NCBI RefSeq assembly: GCF_032854445.1
Contig: NC_088306.1
Location: 13,575,386-13,639,385 of the forward strand
Direction: 5' to 3'
Length of the DNA: 64,000 bases
Origin: Liolophura sinensis
Taxonomy: Eukaryota; Mollusca; Polyplacophora; Chitonida; Chitonidae
This document shows, piece by piece, positions 11,326 to 24,164 of the stretch; position 1 is the first letter of the stretch; the number at the start of each line of letters is the position of its first letter. The notes beneath the pieces were generated by a model. That model was not told the DNA's origin. It worked only from the letters and a program-made list of their open reading frames with translations, and ran no database searches. The translations under genes and the position numbers were made by a program.

Positions 11326-11492
11326 GCACTGTACTGTAGTCGTGTCTATTCTAAATAAGTGATACGAATGGTGTCTCGGTCAGATGAGCTCATCATTGTT
11401 CCTTTGCCATGCATGGGATACATGCTACCAGGCTGTCTAACAAACGTCGTAGCAAAAGGGCATTTTGAACAATAGACTGCACAATTTACATT

Positions 11493-11605
11493 TGTGGCCG
11501 GTTTCAGGAAGCTTACTTAGCTAAGTATGCCCTTAAATAATGTGACAACGTATGTTGTAGAGATATGAAGTCTACTTAGCTAAGGGCTACTTAACACTAA
11601 GTTTG
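11493..11605. mobile_element. MITE-like element, diverged copy
   Basis: Starts GGCCGGTTTCAGGAAGCTTA and ends with a degraded reverse of it (GTTTGCTTCAGTTTC). The interior repeats ACTTAGCTAAG in both halves. It matches the better-preserved copy at 32959-33088, including a GTTGTAGAGAYATRAAG core. No coding capacity. Confidence 0.6.
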
Positions 11606-12119
11606 CTTCAGTTTCTTATCCTTTTTTTCTTCTGCTATATTTCTTTATATTCGTACCCGCCCGAGCTGAGAAGAGCAGGTCATTTTACTTAAAACATTTG
11701 ATTGAAAACTTATTCTTAATCAAAAACAGATGGGCGTCAAATAAATTACATAATACAAACCATACGTCTTGTTTCAAGTCTAACGTGCTGACATTAACCG
11801 TTTCAGATTTTCTTCTTGTAACAATATCGCGTATGGAAATTTGCAATTATTGTTGTTATTTTTATTACTATTGCAGTGCACATGTTATTGTTGATGTTGT
11901 AATTATTGTTGTTAACAAAAACTATGTTGAAAATGGTATTGTTGGTCATAAAATGTTTGATTATAGCTTTTATTATTTACATTTAAGGTTTGGTATTATT
12001 CATTTATTATTTTCAATCTGTTATCGTCATTAATAAATTATCATATATTATTATCATCACAATCATCATTGTTGTTGTTATCACGTAAGTTGCAGTGGTT
12101 GTCATCTTCAAATCTATTA

Positions 12120-12212
12120 TTTATTTGATTGGTGTTATACGCCATAATATTTGGTGTATGCGACGGCCGTCAGCATTGTAGTGGGGTGAACACACGATCA
12201 TCCGCTGGTTAT
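12120..12212 (-). mobile_element. SINE-A 3' fragment
   Basis: In reverse orientation this carries TTATTTGATTGGTGTTATAC, GCCATAATATTTGG, GACGGCCGTCAGCATTGTAG and ATCATCCGCTGGTT, the tail and part of the body of SINE-A. Confidence 0.7.
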
Positions 12213-13294
12213 GATTGGTGTTTAAATCAGAAAGGAAAAAACGGTTCAACCTGTGTCCAATTTTTTATTTCATGAAATTTAACTATACAGCTTACACTTT
12301 TAAGCCAACACATTGCGGAGTGACACAGAGGTTGACATGCATGGGAGCAGTCAGTTGTCAGTGAGCAGGAAGTTTCTAATAACTATATACACATTAGTGA
12401 AATCAGTAATTACTGCGTGACATTCGCATACTGAGGAATCCATGCCTACAGTAGTTGCAACCCCAAGTAACCGTGCTATTTCAAAGTGGCTCCCAGTTAA
12501 GTAAGTAGTTCATAGATTTAAAGCAAATATATAATACCGTATTAAGAACGACCTTACGCGGGCCCAACGACAAGGACAATTAGATCGAGGTAAGATGATC
12601 ACGTGCAGGTTGTGTCGTATCTTAAATCTGGTATAAGTATATGTATTCTTGCGATTTTACGTAGCCATTAGGTCTATAGTAGATAAGCTTTATATCGGCG
12701 ACCCAGCCACTTGTAGGCCAACTAACATGTCTTCATAGAAATTCATAGGAAGAACCCGTGATTATCTCAAGAGTTGACTTCAGGTAGGTATGCATATGCA
12801 AGTACTGTTCATGTACAATCGCTGCATTCTTCGACATGTATAAAGACTTGTAATATAACACGACTAAGGGCGTATAAGAGACCCTGGGGTTCACGAGGTC
12901 CGATTCACGGCCATGGTTTATCCAGGAAAACTATGGGCGTCCAGCCCATTGTGGTAGTTGTAGTTGTCGTTACAACGGTTCTGCTTTCAGCAAACGAATA
13001 ACGCCTTCGTATCTCTAGCATATGTGCGCAAATCCTGCTTCCTGGTATATGTATGTCACTCTAACCTTGTGCTTCAGTAATGTTGCACATATAAGCAATG
13101 CTACATGTAAGTAAGTCGCCTGTCGTATAAGTAGGTAATAGGTAGATGTATGTATGTAAGGTCAGACACAAACTTGCACGTGAGTATAAATGTGAGCTCA
13201 ACCAAGTATTCATGTACAATGGGCGCGCGAGGCCTTTTATTTACATTTATGTTTCAAGGGACTCAAATGAGGCACTGTAGCATGCATACATGCG

Positions 13295-13600
13295 GACTTT
13301 GACGTCCATATTGATGATTTATCAGTCATGTTACGACTAGGGGCCATTACATGTCTGTAGATATAACGTGTCTTCATGGTAGAAGACGTGCCGCCAAACT
13401 GCTGCCAACACTGGAGTATCATAATCAAAGACAAACAGGCAGGACCCCAACTCAGCCCCATTATACCGACACCGGAGCGACCAGTAATATCTCCTTGCAC
13501 AAATCTATTAGTGCAGTGACATTTTTAAAGCCTAAGGTTTGATACCGGGGTCTCTCGACTTCGTGGCGCACGCTCTAATCATTATGCAACCTAAGCGGAA
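13295..13600 (-). mobile_element. SINE-B-related relic
   Basis: Contains TTATCAGTCATGTTACGACT near the tail side, the conserved central block CCCCATTATACCGACACCGG, AGCGACCAGTA, and a reversed tRNA-like head near 13555-13600 (TTCGTGGCGCACGCTCTAAT). Diverged from the intact copies at 9835 and 52919. The two overlapping open frames here (13237-13500 and 13351-13542) are repeat sequence. Confidence 0.6.
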
Positions 13601-14851
13601 GGCGATCATAACAGTGGAAAGAAACGTGCTAGTGCATGTCTATGCAAGAATGTCTTTATTCAATTAGCTGAATATACTCAATTACTATAGGCCTAATTAC
13701 AGTTAAAATAAACTTGACGATGAACGTAAATAACGTCAATGACTCTTTGTGTACTCTTAATTTAACACTCTGCATGACACTGTCCATCTATAAGTATATC
13801 ACAAGTTAGCAAAATACTGTTATATCTAACTGACTTGCAGAATGTGATCTCAAAGGTAAATAAAGGGTTATAATTGTCCGGCCCGTTGCAGTTGTTTTGA
13901 TTGGATAATATTTACAGAGCTGCTCTCTGTAAAATTTAGACAAACTGCAATGCTTTCAATTTTTGGCAAAGATTGCTTTCAACTAACTTCTCCCGTTGTT
14001 TTTATAAGACTACACACGAGAAAGGTTTCTTTGTTGAAAATAATTCAGCATGTGATTTGTTTTCTTGTTTTTGTATGTCTTTACAAATGCCTAAATTAAC
14101 TTTGTATGGAAAATATCTCTCCCTTTGTTTTTAGAACATCGTGACGTCACTAGTGGAACCGATCATCAATGTTTTAAAAAATTTTGACAATCAAATGAAT
14201 AAATCAAAACCACGTTAATGCCACGACGTTCCAGCATCCAGGGAAAGAGCCCTGGCGCTTAAAGCAAATATAGCCTTTTTGCAGATTTGTGAGAGTTGTT
14301 TCGTGCGCAATATATGTTACAACTTGAATACACATATGTAAAATCACAATGATTTACGCTAATAACTGTAAGTTACATTTAAAAAAACCCTTTGCTATCA
14401 GCTCTAAATGTAATGCTCAAGTTTCCAGTAAGTCAGAAAAAAAATTCGTTACTTGCATTTTGAGTTATGCATCCGGGGGTCTTTTATAGGGGATAATGTA
14501 TGCAGTATTTGCCCGTATACTGGTAAAGAATGTTGTTCTGTGTTTAATGGTGACCACTTTGCTTTTTGTTTGTACCGACTTTTCTGTTGTTGCTGTTTCG
14601 TTGTGGACGTTATATGTGACAGAGATGCAACTTGAAATCCGAAACCTGTGTAGTCCAGTGGCCTTCAAAAATCACATTATGTTCATCCTTGACATTGTCC
14701 AGATTAAGGAAATTATATTTCAGTGATGGTACATGTTTGTCGGCCATATGGTTTGCGGTAATGGAGGTTATGATATCTGAATCCTATAGAATGTTTATCT
14801 TAAGAATCATGGTGTTGATCTACATGTACTTGTTATGGTTTACAGATCAGA

Positions 14852-17800
14852 ATGGCAAATCGAAATCTGCACATTTCACTAGTGACAGCAATAGGCCTGA
14901 GCTTAACTACCCTTGCCTATTGTAAAAGCAAGACCGAGTGGGAATCCAGGGTTATCTATCAGGTGCAACAATAACACGTCTTGTTTACAGATTTACTCTT
15001 ATTGCTATTACATAATGATCTAGAATATTCGTTCCGTAAATGAATGAACTACGGAAATATCCGTTCCAAAATAATTCGATTACGTGTACTAAAGATAATA
15101 AAAATCAGTTGAAAATAATTAACGTCTACAAGGTTTGAGAACAACGAAGAAAGAGTGTTGACACAATTTTCGAAATGATTGCAATGTTTACTGAGGGTGT
15201 TTGCACATTTTTCGAAGAGATTGCAATGTTTACTGCATACATGTATTTGCAGGTACTCACAGACAGATTTTCATCAACAGATGGCCCTGCAAACTGCACA
15301 AATCTGGAACACTATTGTGGCGGGACGTTTAGAGGACTGATCAACAAATTGGACTATATTCAAGATTTGGGTATGATTCTGCAGAGTCCAGAAGTATGGA
15401 TGTGCGCGCAGTGTTGTCAGCAGAATTTCTAAAAAAACATTAACTTATATGCTGACGGTTTAACAACCTAATACTTGTTCAGTCATATGACGACGATTCT
15501 CGCCTAAAGAAACTCGAGTCTAAACTATAGAAGTCGGATGAGGACATTTCGGTCAGCTCCCCGCGGGTCGCGTTCGGCATCACCGAAACAGAGCAAATCG
15601 CGCGTGAATAGAGGTGTCCTCAACTAAAGATTAAACAATGGAGAATAGTTATTTACAAGCAATGATGATGAATAATCGTTAGAAATCAAAATACTTTGAA
15701 GTAAAACGTGTGGAAAAGTTGTCAAAAACTGTTTGAAATTGTGAGATTTTCTTTATGTTTGTACAGGAGCCAACGCAATATGGATATCTCCAGTGGTGGA
15801 AAACACAGAAAACGGTTACCATGGATACTGGGCTAAAGACATATACAACATTAACCCTCACTTCGGAAGCTCTGATGACTTGATGGCTTTAGTGGATGCC
15901 TGTCATAAGAGAGACATTTGGGTCATGGTGGATGTGTGCGTATTGCAGGCAGTATGCCCTATATATGGCTGAAAATAATTACATTGCATATTTTCTGAAT
16001 TTACTAATTAATTCTTCTTATATTTCACTGGGTGAGCTTCTGTGATCTGGTGATTAGCGTGCTAGCGCAGCTCAATGATCCAAGAACTTCTCACCGATGT
16101 GGTCGCCATGACCTCAAGAGCGGACCACTTAAATAGCAATACAAAAAGTCTAAAGGCTATGCTTAAAGGGCTTAAACTCAGTTAGCCGACTAGCAGTTTT
16201 GTTTAACCCTTTTCACAAAGACAATATCTGGCTATCGGCTAAAGCTTTTGTCTTGTATTTTGAAAGTTAGCCCAGAATCCCTAGTCACCTCCTGAGGTGC
16301 CTAGGAGACAGCAAAGTTTTTAAAGTTTATTTATTGATTCTAAGAAAAATAAGATTAAATCACTTTATTAGAGCGCAGAAAGGTGTTTTCAAAGCTCACA
16401 AACCACCAAAATGCATACATTGTTGTCATTTCGCATCGACCATCTGTTGTTAGAGTTATTGCCTTTTGTTAACAAACTGTGTCAGAAACGAAACTGAAGG
16501 AGAAATTATCACCTTTTTCTGTTATTTATATATCGGAATTTAATGTATTTATGTTTTGTATATAATTTAACAATTGCCAGCATTGATTCAACCAATAAGA
16601 ATGATACAGAGCAGCCACATAGACGTCAGAATCTGGTAAACTTAAAGACAGTTTTACTTTTGTGAAACAGCTGAGTCAATTTTTTTCGTAGTCTACTTCC
16701 GGTAGTCGACTAAATGACTGACTAGCCGACTAGTATACCTTAGACGGCTATAAAAGTTTATTTTTGTGAAACGGGCTCCTGGGCCCTGCCTGGGTTCGTT
16801 TCAGCATAAAACCGCCGATGTACATATGAACCATTTCAGAGTACGTCGTAAATCCTCTATTAAATAAATAAAAAGCAACATTTAAGCCAAATTAAAGCCC
16901 GTGTCGTGACGAGACTATCGCCTTCGAAGGTCCACGTGATACAAATACCAACTGTGTGTTGTGGGGCTATTTATATTTATTTTATTTGTTCACATTCCAG
17001 CGTTGCGAACCACATGGGTTATCCACCTGGATGTCCTTCATGTCCGATGACACAACGCCTCAATTTCACTGGCTTTGTGCCCTTCAACATGGCAGCCTAT
17101 TACCATAACTACTGTGAGATAAAGGACTGGTCAAACCAAACTCAGGTACTTCGTCGTCACTCATGAGAATTACTGCATCTCATTTACATTTAAGTGGACG
17201 GTTGACGGTTAACTGATACAGAAGATGCCCTGGGGTCAACAAAACTTCTAAAACGTCTAAAAACAAGTTTAGACCCGTAATTAGTGTTGAACATAGCAAA
17301 ATCATATTTGGTACAAAATCATTCGTTTAAATACATGTATATTTTACTCAAAGATTTCTGCCTTCTCTGCATTTTGAGACTTCTTCACAATGCAAGTTTG
17401 TTTGAACCACTTGTTCATGTTTTTTTCCTATTTCGTCGGGATCATTTACGATTGATAGCGCGATTGAATGAAATTTATTTCAGCGGAAGAAGTTTCTTGT
17501 TGTGTCATTATATGCTGTTCAGTGAGACTGCGTATTTGAATATAGCTGTCGACTGGCGAATCTGAGACATTATGTATGAAATTGGACCGTTTCTTGGCGA
17601 TGTTCGTTTTCAGCTTTGTGAGTGAATTTAACCTTGTTGTTCTGTTGACCGTTTTAAACGCCACCCGTTTAGTAACTACGCCCTCAACATATTGCAAGAC
17701 AGAATGAAATTGTTTAACAAAAAAGATCCAATTTATAATTGCATCTGGGAGAGATATTTTACCTCCATACTTGTATTTGAACTTTTGTTTAGGTGGAACT

Positions 17801-20800
17801 ATGTCGCCTGGCGGAGCTACCTGACCTGAATCAGACCGATAACCTCGTGCGCCAGTTACAAGTGGTTTGGGTTCTCAACCTCACGCGGTTTTATCACTTC
17901 GACGGTATTCGAATCGACACAGTACCCGAGGTAAGGTACGGCTGTTGTGAAAAAGTTATCCAATCTTCATAGTTTTGTCTGTGGCTGTGGAGGTATCGAA
18001 CCTACTTCTGGGAGAAATTCTAATAAAAATACTTCTATCAGATTAAAAGATGATGACCGGAAATCAACCTCAAGACTAGTCAGTCAAATAGACAATAAAA
18101 TTGCAAATTTTGATATCTAGTAAAATTTAATTTGCACATTCATTACAAATTGAAAACGATAAATGGAGCAAGACATCTCTTACCTGACCAGATTCTCTCT
18201 CCTGGTTTCCTCCACAAGTCATCCAAATTAATGGTTTCTATGAAACATTACTAAGTAAACGCTTTTCTCAAAGACCAAAAAGTAATACGGGCGTTATCCT
18301 TTAAAATGGTATAAAGTTTAATTATTGCTTCATTTTTGGGAATGGAGTTAGTGACATTGTCTTGTATAGAGAGACACCCGTGAATTTATCGGTCCGTTAC
18401 GGTATGGTTGAAAGTCGGTAATATGGCGAGGAGTGCACACCTGTACGAGAAAACTTTATTTGGATCAGACATCGATACAAAACACAAATACAGTCAAGAA
18501 ATCGTAGATGTTTTTGTTCGCTGTTCAAGGTACATAAGGATTTTTGGAAGGAATTCTCTCAAGCCGCGGCTGTTTTCAGCATTGGAGAGGTAGACAATGG
18601 CGACATTTCTTACAACGCTAGATACCAGGGGCCCATGGACTCAGTTCTAAATTATCCCATGTACTTCACTTTGCGTCATGTCTATCAGGAGAAGCAGTCT
18701 CCGTGGTTGATTAATCAGGCACTTAGGAATGAGGTAAGCGCTGCTAATCTAATGATATGATAAGTGTGCAATGAAAAAATATTTTGTGTTAGTCTTGGAT
18801 ATATGTACTATATTATATCCCAGTTTCAACTCGGTTCTATTTGAACTAACAGTTACGTAAAAATATCCATAATAATCAGTCAACCTTCAAATATTTAATA
18901 ACAAAGGCGCAAAATAGATATCGTTATCAGTTCAAAAGGCTTTGTTTTTATGCTGTGCTGTGATATTAAAAAGTGAAATTACAGAAACAAAACTGTTCTT
19001 TATTTTGTTAACTATTTTTACCGTGAATTCAGGCGGCCATATTTAAAGACACCAAAGTTCTAGGTGGTTTCCTTGACAACCATGATAACCCGAGATTCCT
19101 CTGTATCAATGATGACTGGACTTCGCTAAAAAATGGTCTAACCTACTCTCTGATGGCAAAGGTGAAGTGCGTCTAGTTACATTCTCTTTTATTTGTTTCA
19201 TTTAATTGTTGTTTTCACGATGTACCATTGCGGTTTGTTTTGTTGGTGGAGGAAACCACGGAGTGCCCGGGGTATATCACCGATCGGTAAATTACTGAAC
19301 TCATTTTAGACTTTAAAAAATGAACAGACTTGCTCATTAAATTGGTAGAATATAATTGATCTCACTGTACGATAGTCTGCCCAAAAGTCCGCACGAGCTA
19401 AGATGACTTTTTTTTCTGTTGACGAAGCTCGACAAAATCTTTTATAAAGTTGTGACTTCCTGTAACGATCTTGCAAAGTGGCACCTGACCTCAGTAAAGG
19501 GGTTTGCCTTGGGGCGTCAGACAATTTGTATGCTTCGAAGCGTAAATGTTGTAGCTTTTCAGTCTGCAATCTCGTGAGGTAGCACCCAACAGAGTTTTTG
19601 TACAGAAATGTATTCAGTTTCTAATGATGGTTAGGAAAAAATCGCCTTAGCGTGTGAATTTAGGTCAAAAACTACAATTTGTGTGGCTGATTCGAACCTG
19701 TACCGATATGTTGTCAGTTGTGCGCCTTAACTCCTCGGCTACGTAATATCTTAGTATAAGTTTATTTTACCGTTGTTTTAAGCCGTATTCAGGAGTGTTT
19801 GAATTTCTTTACATAAGATTGCGATTGTGATTTTTGAATTACAGAGGAAACGGGATCTACAAGGTCAGGTATTTAACAATCATGTCTTCTTAATGAAGTC
19901 CCGCAGAGTATAAGGGAGAGGACTGCAAAACATGTTTTACGTCCCCCCCCCCCGTCCACCCCTCACCCCCCCCCTCCCAAAGAAAAGGTAATCGGATTAA
20001 AATAACCGTTATTGGAAACTTAATTGTGGCACAGGGCCTTGGGTGCTGAGGTGGTTAACGCACCAGCGCGGGGCAATGACCTAGGAGCCTCTCATCAATG
20101 CAGTCTGAGAGTTCTAGTCGAGCTCAGACTGGCTTCCTCTCCGGCCGTAGGTGGGAGGGCCTTCCAGCAACTTGTGGATGATCGCTGGACTTCTGCCCGG
20201 TTTACTCCCACCATATGGCTCCCAGCCGTCGTATAGGTGAAATATTCTTAAGAACTAAATAAAATAAATAAATAAATAAATTGTAGCTGTAATGACATTC
20301 TAATATGAGTGAGGTAACACTCAGCTGACCTTCGCCACCCTCTGTTTGTTAACAGTGGATCCCTATTATTTACTACGGTACGGAGCAAGGATTCAGAGGC
20401 TGTAACGACCCAAACAACAGAGAAGCCCTGTGGCCACATTACGACAAGCAGCATGACATGTATCAGGTAGTACTTTTTACTCTTGTCCTTTTGAACAAAG
20501 GCCCAAGCTGTACCACTGAATGTGTGAACAATGAGGAAATGTGGTAACACTGCGACAAACAACATGGCATGCATCAGGTCATGCCCTTTAGTCTTGTCCT
20601 TTTGAGCAACGGCCAAAACTGCACCATTGAATTTGTGAACAGGGAAGCACTGTGGCAACACTACGACAAGCAGCATTATGTATCAGATAGTGCCTCTAAT
20701 CCATTTCCTTAAAAATAATCATGTAGTAGTACTTTTTAATAAAAGCAAATATTGCACTATTAAATATGTGAACAGGAAGGCACTGTGACCACACTACCCT

Positions 20801-23800
20801 CCAAGCACCTTGTTATGTGACTGGTAGTGCCTATAACTCGTGTTCCTTAGAACATCCAGTTAGTAGGCCTTTCGAACATTAGCCTATACTGTATTATCAA
20901 ATGTGTGAGAAGAAGGCACTGAGACTTCCACACTCCGACAGAAAGTATGACATCTATAAGACGGTGCCGTATATTCATTTTCTTCAAAATAATCAGTTAG
21001 TGGACTTTTTTTTTCAAAACGTAGGCCTATATTGGGCTCTCAGATGTCTGAAAAAGAGGCTCTTTACTCACTTTATAACTATCTGCATGACTTGTATCAG
21101 ACACTTCCGGCCTAATCATGACTATCGGAAGTCATTTAGTGGCCATTGATTACAAGCATATGCCATATGCTGTAATACACAGTCCTCCAACTTGTGGATG
21201 ATCACCGGACTTCTGCCCGCTTTACTCCCACCATATGGTGGATTGAAAGTTAAGTCAAACTTTCAAATCTCTGTGCTCTCTAAATATGAAAACAAAAGCA
21301 TTCCTGGTGCAAAAAAAAACGTTTTTTTTATAGACTCTGCGATGTACAAATTAAAATTCATTGAAAAAACTTTAAAGAAATAAGTGAATGTATTTTCACA
21401 TACAAGTTAAATGGTTTTTCTACTGAGGCTTTACTGATTGTATTTTTATCTTTTTTCTTTTTCGTTAATAAGTTTATATCCACGGTTCTCCGTTATCGTT
21501 CCTCGGTGGTACAGGATTTGATGGCCTCTGCTCAGACAGAAAGATGGGTAGACGACAAGATATACGCCTTTACTCGAGGAACGGGAGAAAAAGTATGTCT
21601 TTGTTATGCCAAAGCAGGCAATAATAATTTGGACTTGTCCGTCTGTCTTAGTGTCTTCCCATCTGTCATGCTATGTTTTCCGTACAGTAATATTTTACCT
21701 AAATATTATTTGATTTTGACAAAAAAATTGCATGCAGGTTCAATCTGTGCAACGGCAGATCTACGGCAGATGAATTTCGAAAAATCAATCGGATCTATGC
21801 ATAAGTTTGAATTAGACCGCTCTGGAACCCATCCGGTTTTTACCACTACACATACAGCTACTTCATTTCAAGGATAATGGTTCATTGTGTTATGTTCAGA
21901 GTGAAGTATTAACGACATAAATAAGTGGAACTATTCATCCGGGGGAAATAAAATCGTTAAACAAGGCCACAAAAGTAGTCAATAATCAGCAGTGTGTATA
22001 GCGAGATGAAGGAACCCAACTAACCGGCTATACCATCTCCAAACGAGCCCGAAGTTGTAGTTAGCCACACATACATATACAATACTAATGAACTGAATCC
22101 AAAAGTTTCAAGTGAAAGCTGCACCGAGCATATATTATTGTATAGAGGTAAAGCCGAAAGTTTTTCCCTTAAAGGTGACCACAGGTCGGGAAAAAAATCA
22201 ACACAAAAACAAAACAGCCTTCCCCTCCTCCCCCGAAAAGAAAAAAAACACAAAAGAGGAATACAAAAAGTTGATATATAATTGTAGAGACATCAAACAA
22301 CACCCAGGCACTTTACTTTCAAGATCACGTTTTTTCCGTTGCTTCGTCGGCCTGTATATAGAATACTAAAATACTCTCCTACATTGTTTTGTTTGTTAAC
22401 AGATTTTGGTTGTGACGACTAACCAAGGTTCTGGTTCAACAGTGGAGGTCACCATCCCGAACCTTCCCTATCCCGACCATACCGGTATGACCCTACAGAA
22501 ACAATTGTTTATAGGAAAGCTATGTTGGGAAAACGTAACACTAATATTAGGGAGTGCTGCAGCTGTGTCATGACAGCGTTGTTTGTGAAAGAGCAGAGGA
22601 ATTACGGAATAGTATGAAATGAGATATGGGACGTTGCAATGTTTGCGTACGGGAAACGCTCTGTCGGGATGGTATGTATGGTTGAATAGGCGGGGGAACA
22701 CCATGGCATGGCAGAAGATATCGCCACATTTGTTTTGGGGAAGGTATTCTGTTCCGAAAATATAGCGGAAAATGTTGGCAAAGATTATCATAGCAGAAAT
22801 CAGGAATACTTGCTCACCGCGGGATTAACACCGTGGAAAACAGACAGGAAAAATATTTAAGAATTTAGGTAATGTAAGACATTGGAACTGTTTTCGTAAC
22901 AGTCTTAAGGTATGATTAGACATAAAATAAGGGAAAATGGCGATGCTTTTATGAAGTATATTTTGGATTATTAATGCTACCAAACTTGTTTTACGGAATC
23001 ACATAGTAATAATAATAGACTGATGCAAAATGATCAACACTAATATATTTGTAACTTTTGTTGCATTGTTGGTGGTGTGCAGTTTTGCAGAATGTTTTGG
23101 ATGAGAGTGAAAAGGTGGAATCCAATTTCGGACGAGTGACTCTGACCATCCAAAATGGACAGCCGAAAATTTACCACGTTCTGTCGGGGCAATTTACATG
23201 GAATTTAGGTAAAATTGTTTATATTTGTTCTTTTTTTTAAATTATATTGTTTGTCCATTGACTTGTCGCAGAGAAAAACTATACTTTTCTGACTTTGACT
23301 TTGTGTTTATATCAAGCGTAATATGGCAATAATCATGTAAACTTTGTTTCTTTATCGGTTTCTTACGCTTAATATAAACAGACATTCATTGTTTACTGGG
23401 CTGTTTGTGTTTTCTGAAAATAACCATCACATTACTACATCCATGTGAAGGTTTTACATGTTTACGATAATAAACAAATCTCTATAGTTACTTAATATGT
23501 AATTTTTATGAACAACACAAGGTCGCGTGACAAAAATGAGCTTAAAAATGAAACCTTTAGTTTTAGTTCGTAATATGTTTTTCTTGACAAGCCGTGTACG
23601 TGTTCAATAAAATGACTGATTGGTGAATCAGCAGTCTGTCAGCCTGCGTGGGAATCAGTCAATCTTTCAGCCCCCTTCACCACACATTTCATTTGACAAG
23701 CCATGAAGTACCTTTGCTGAGCAACATCCAACTCCATCATGCTGTCAGCCATGATGGCATTTGCTCCAACTGTTCTATGAGCGTTTGATTTTTTAAAAAA

Positions 23801-23929
23801 TCATTTCTTGTATTCCCAGATGCTGGTTATTCGACAGGTGTGGACTACAAGGTGGCTGTTATTGTTGGGATCTCGGTCGTCGCTGTTCTGGCTTTGGTTG
23901 TATACGGTGCGAGTCACCTACATACATAA
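14852..23929 (+). CDS. Alpha-amylase, GH13_1 (fungal/Dictyo type), membrane-anchored, 12 exons
   Basis: Secreted or surface enzyme cutting internal alpha-1,4 bonds of starch or glycogen. Joined exons: 14852-14962, 15253-15370, 15767-15935, 17001-17145, 17793-17930, 18530-18733, 19033-19161, 20356-20466, 21473-21592, 22403-22484, 23083-23208, 23820-23929 (stop included), giving 520 residues. All introns are GT-AG. Residues 1-24 look like a signal peptide ([16 protein letters not shown]). The [13 protein letters not shown] start is typical of fungal amylases. Conserved GH13 regions: I, DVVANH at 132-137; II, FDGIRID with nucleophile D223; III, GEV with acid/base E247; IV, FLDNHD with D313. All are intact, so activity is likely. 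Residue 339 is Trp ([13 protein letters not shown]) where relatives usually have Gly. C-terminal residues 496-513 ([18 protein letters not shown]) form a membrane helix; the end may instead splice at Y|GTGCGA (23907) into a further tail exon. ATG 14852 was chosen because it follows TTTACAG, perhaps a 5'UTR acceptor, and gives a clean signal peptide. GH13_1 is rare in bilaterians. Confidence 0.92.
16030..16120 (+). mobile_element. SINE-A head fragment in amylase intron 3
   Basis: Diverged head and start of body: GTGATCTGGTGATTAGCGTG, CTAGCGCAGCTCAATGATCC and CTTCTCACCGATGTGGTCGC. The rest is missing. The remainder of this 1.07-kb intron contains TTTTGTGAAACGGGCTCC near 16760, a sequence typical of MITE ends, but no matching left end could be fixed. 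Confidence 0.6.
20030..20283 (+). mobile_element. SINE-A copy in amylase intron 7
   Basis: Nearly full length: head GGGTGCTGAGGTGGTTAACG, body CTGGCTTCCTCTCCGGCCG, CCAGCAACTTGTGGATGATC, and tail GTCGTATAGGTGAAATATTC ending in (AAAT)n. It sits about 70 bp upstream of exon 8, in the sense direction. A poly-C tract lies just before it at about 19946-19980. Confidence 0.85.
20420..21115 (+). repeat. Decayed tandem copies of amylase exon 8 end and donor
   Basis: The exon 8 end (GAAGCCCTGTGGCCACATTA at 20422, CGACAAGCAGCATGACATG, TATCAG) plus about 60 bp of intron 8 is repeated five more times. Copies start near 20533, 20644, 20776, 20912 and 21053, with spacings of 111, 111, 132, 136 and 141 bp. 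They decay with distance: the 20644 copy still reads GAAGCACTGTGGCAACACTA, the last is barely alignable. The 20533 copy keeps ATCAG|GT; the 20644 copy has ATCAG|AT. All lie in intron 8, and only the first unit continues the amylase frame from exon 7. The 142-codon minus-strand frame over this region is a by-product. Confidence 0.85.
21184..21241 (+). mobile_element. SINE-A body fragment
   Basis: CAACTTGTGGATGATCACCG, GACTTCTGCCCGCTTTACTC and CCACCATATGG match the SINE at 20030-20283 more closely than other copies. The fragment may have been carried along when the exon 8 region was duplicated. Confidence 0.65.
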
Positions 23930-24158
23930 AACAATAACTACCTTCACTGTATGTTGAAATAGTTGCCATTTACGATGACGTTGGCGGCGAAGCTGATAAG
24001 GTGGTAATGGTAACCATAGTAACAGGGGAGACTATCAGGCGGTACATATATACCTTCGCCTTGACAACCGTGCATCGAATTACCCCCCTTTGTCCGTAGT
24101 ACGCCGTGTTAAGAACTGCATACCTAAACAGCCTTTTCAATCCGGAACAATAGCCATG

Positions 24159-24164
24159 AATAAA
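24159..24164 (+). terminator. Candidate polyadenylation signal for the amylase
   Basis: AATAAA, 230 bp after the amylase stop codon, is the first such hexamer downstream. This would give a short 3'UTR. Assigned only by position. Confidence 0.3.

Larger units (their letters stand above)
11640..14450. other. Intergenic with SINE relics
   Basis: TTATTATTG-rich, low-complexity DNA at 11840-12080, a reversed SINE-A tail at 12120-12212 and a SINE-B-like relic at about 13295-13600. No exon-like block. The frame at 12774-13001 ends in a run of valines from a GTTGTAGTTGTCG repeat and is not credible. Confidence 0.5.

Noticed and set aside
12774-13001. 75-codon frame ending in a run of valines
   Set aside because: The valine run comes from a GTTGTAGTTGTCG repeat; no domain and no splice context.
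14453-14925. Several short plus-strand frames just upstream of the amylase
   Set aside because: They are in other frames from the amylase exon 1. The signal-peptide frame starting at 14852 is the one that joins in phase to exon 2.
20248-20676. 142-codon minus-strand frame with internally repeated segments
   Set aside because: It is the antisense of amylase exon 8 and its tandem copies; the internal repetition of the protein follows from the DNA repeat.
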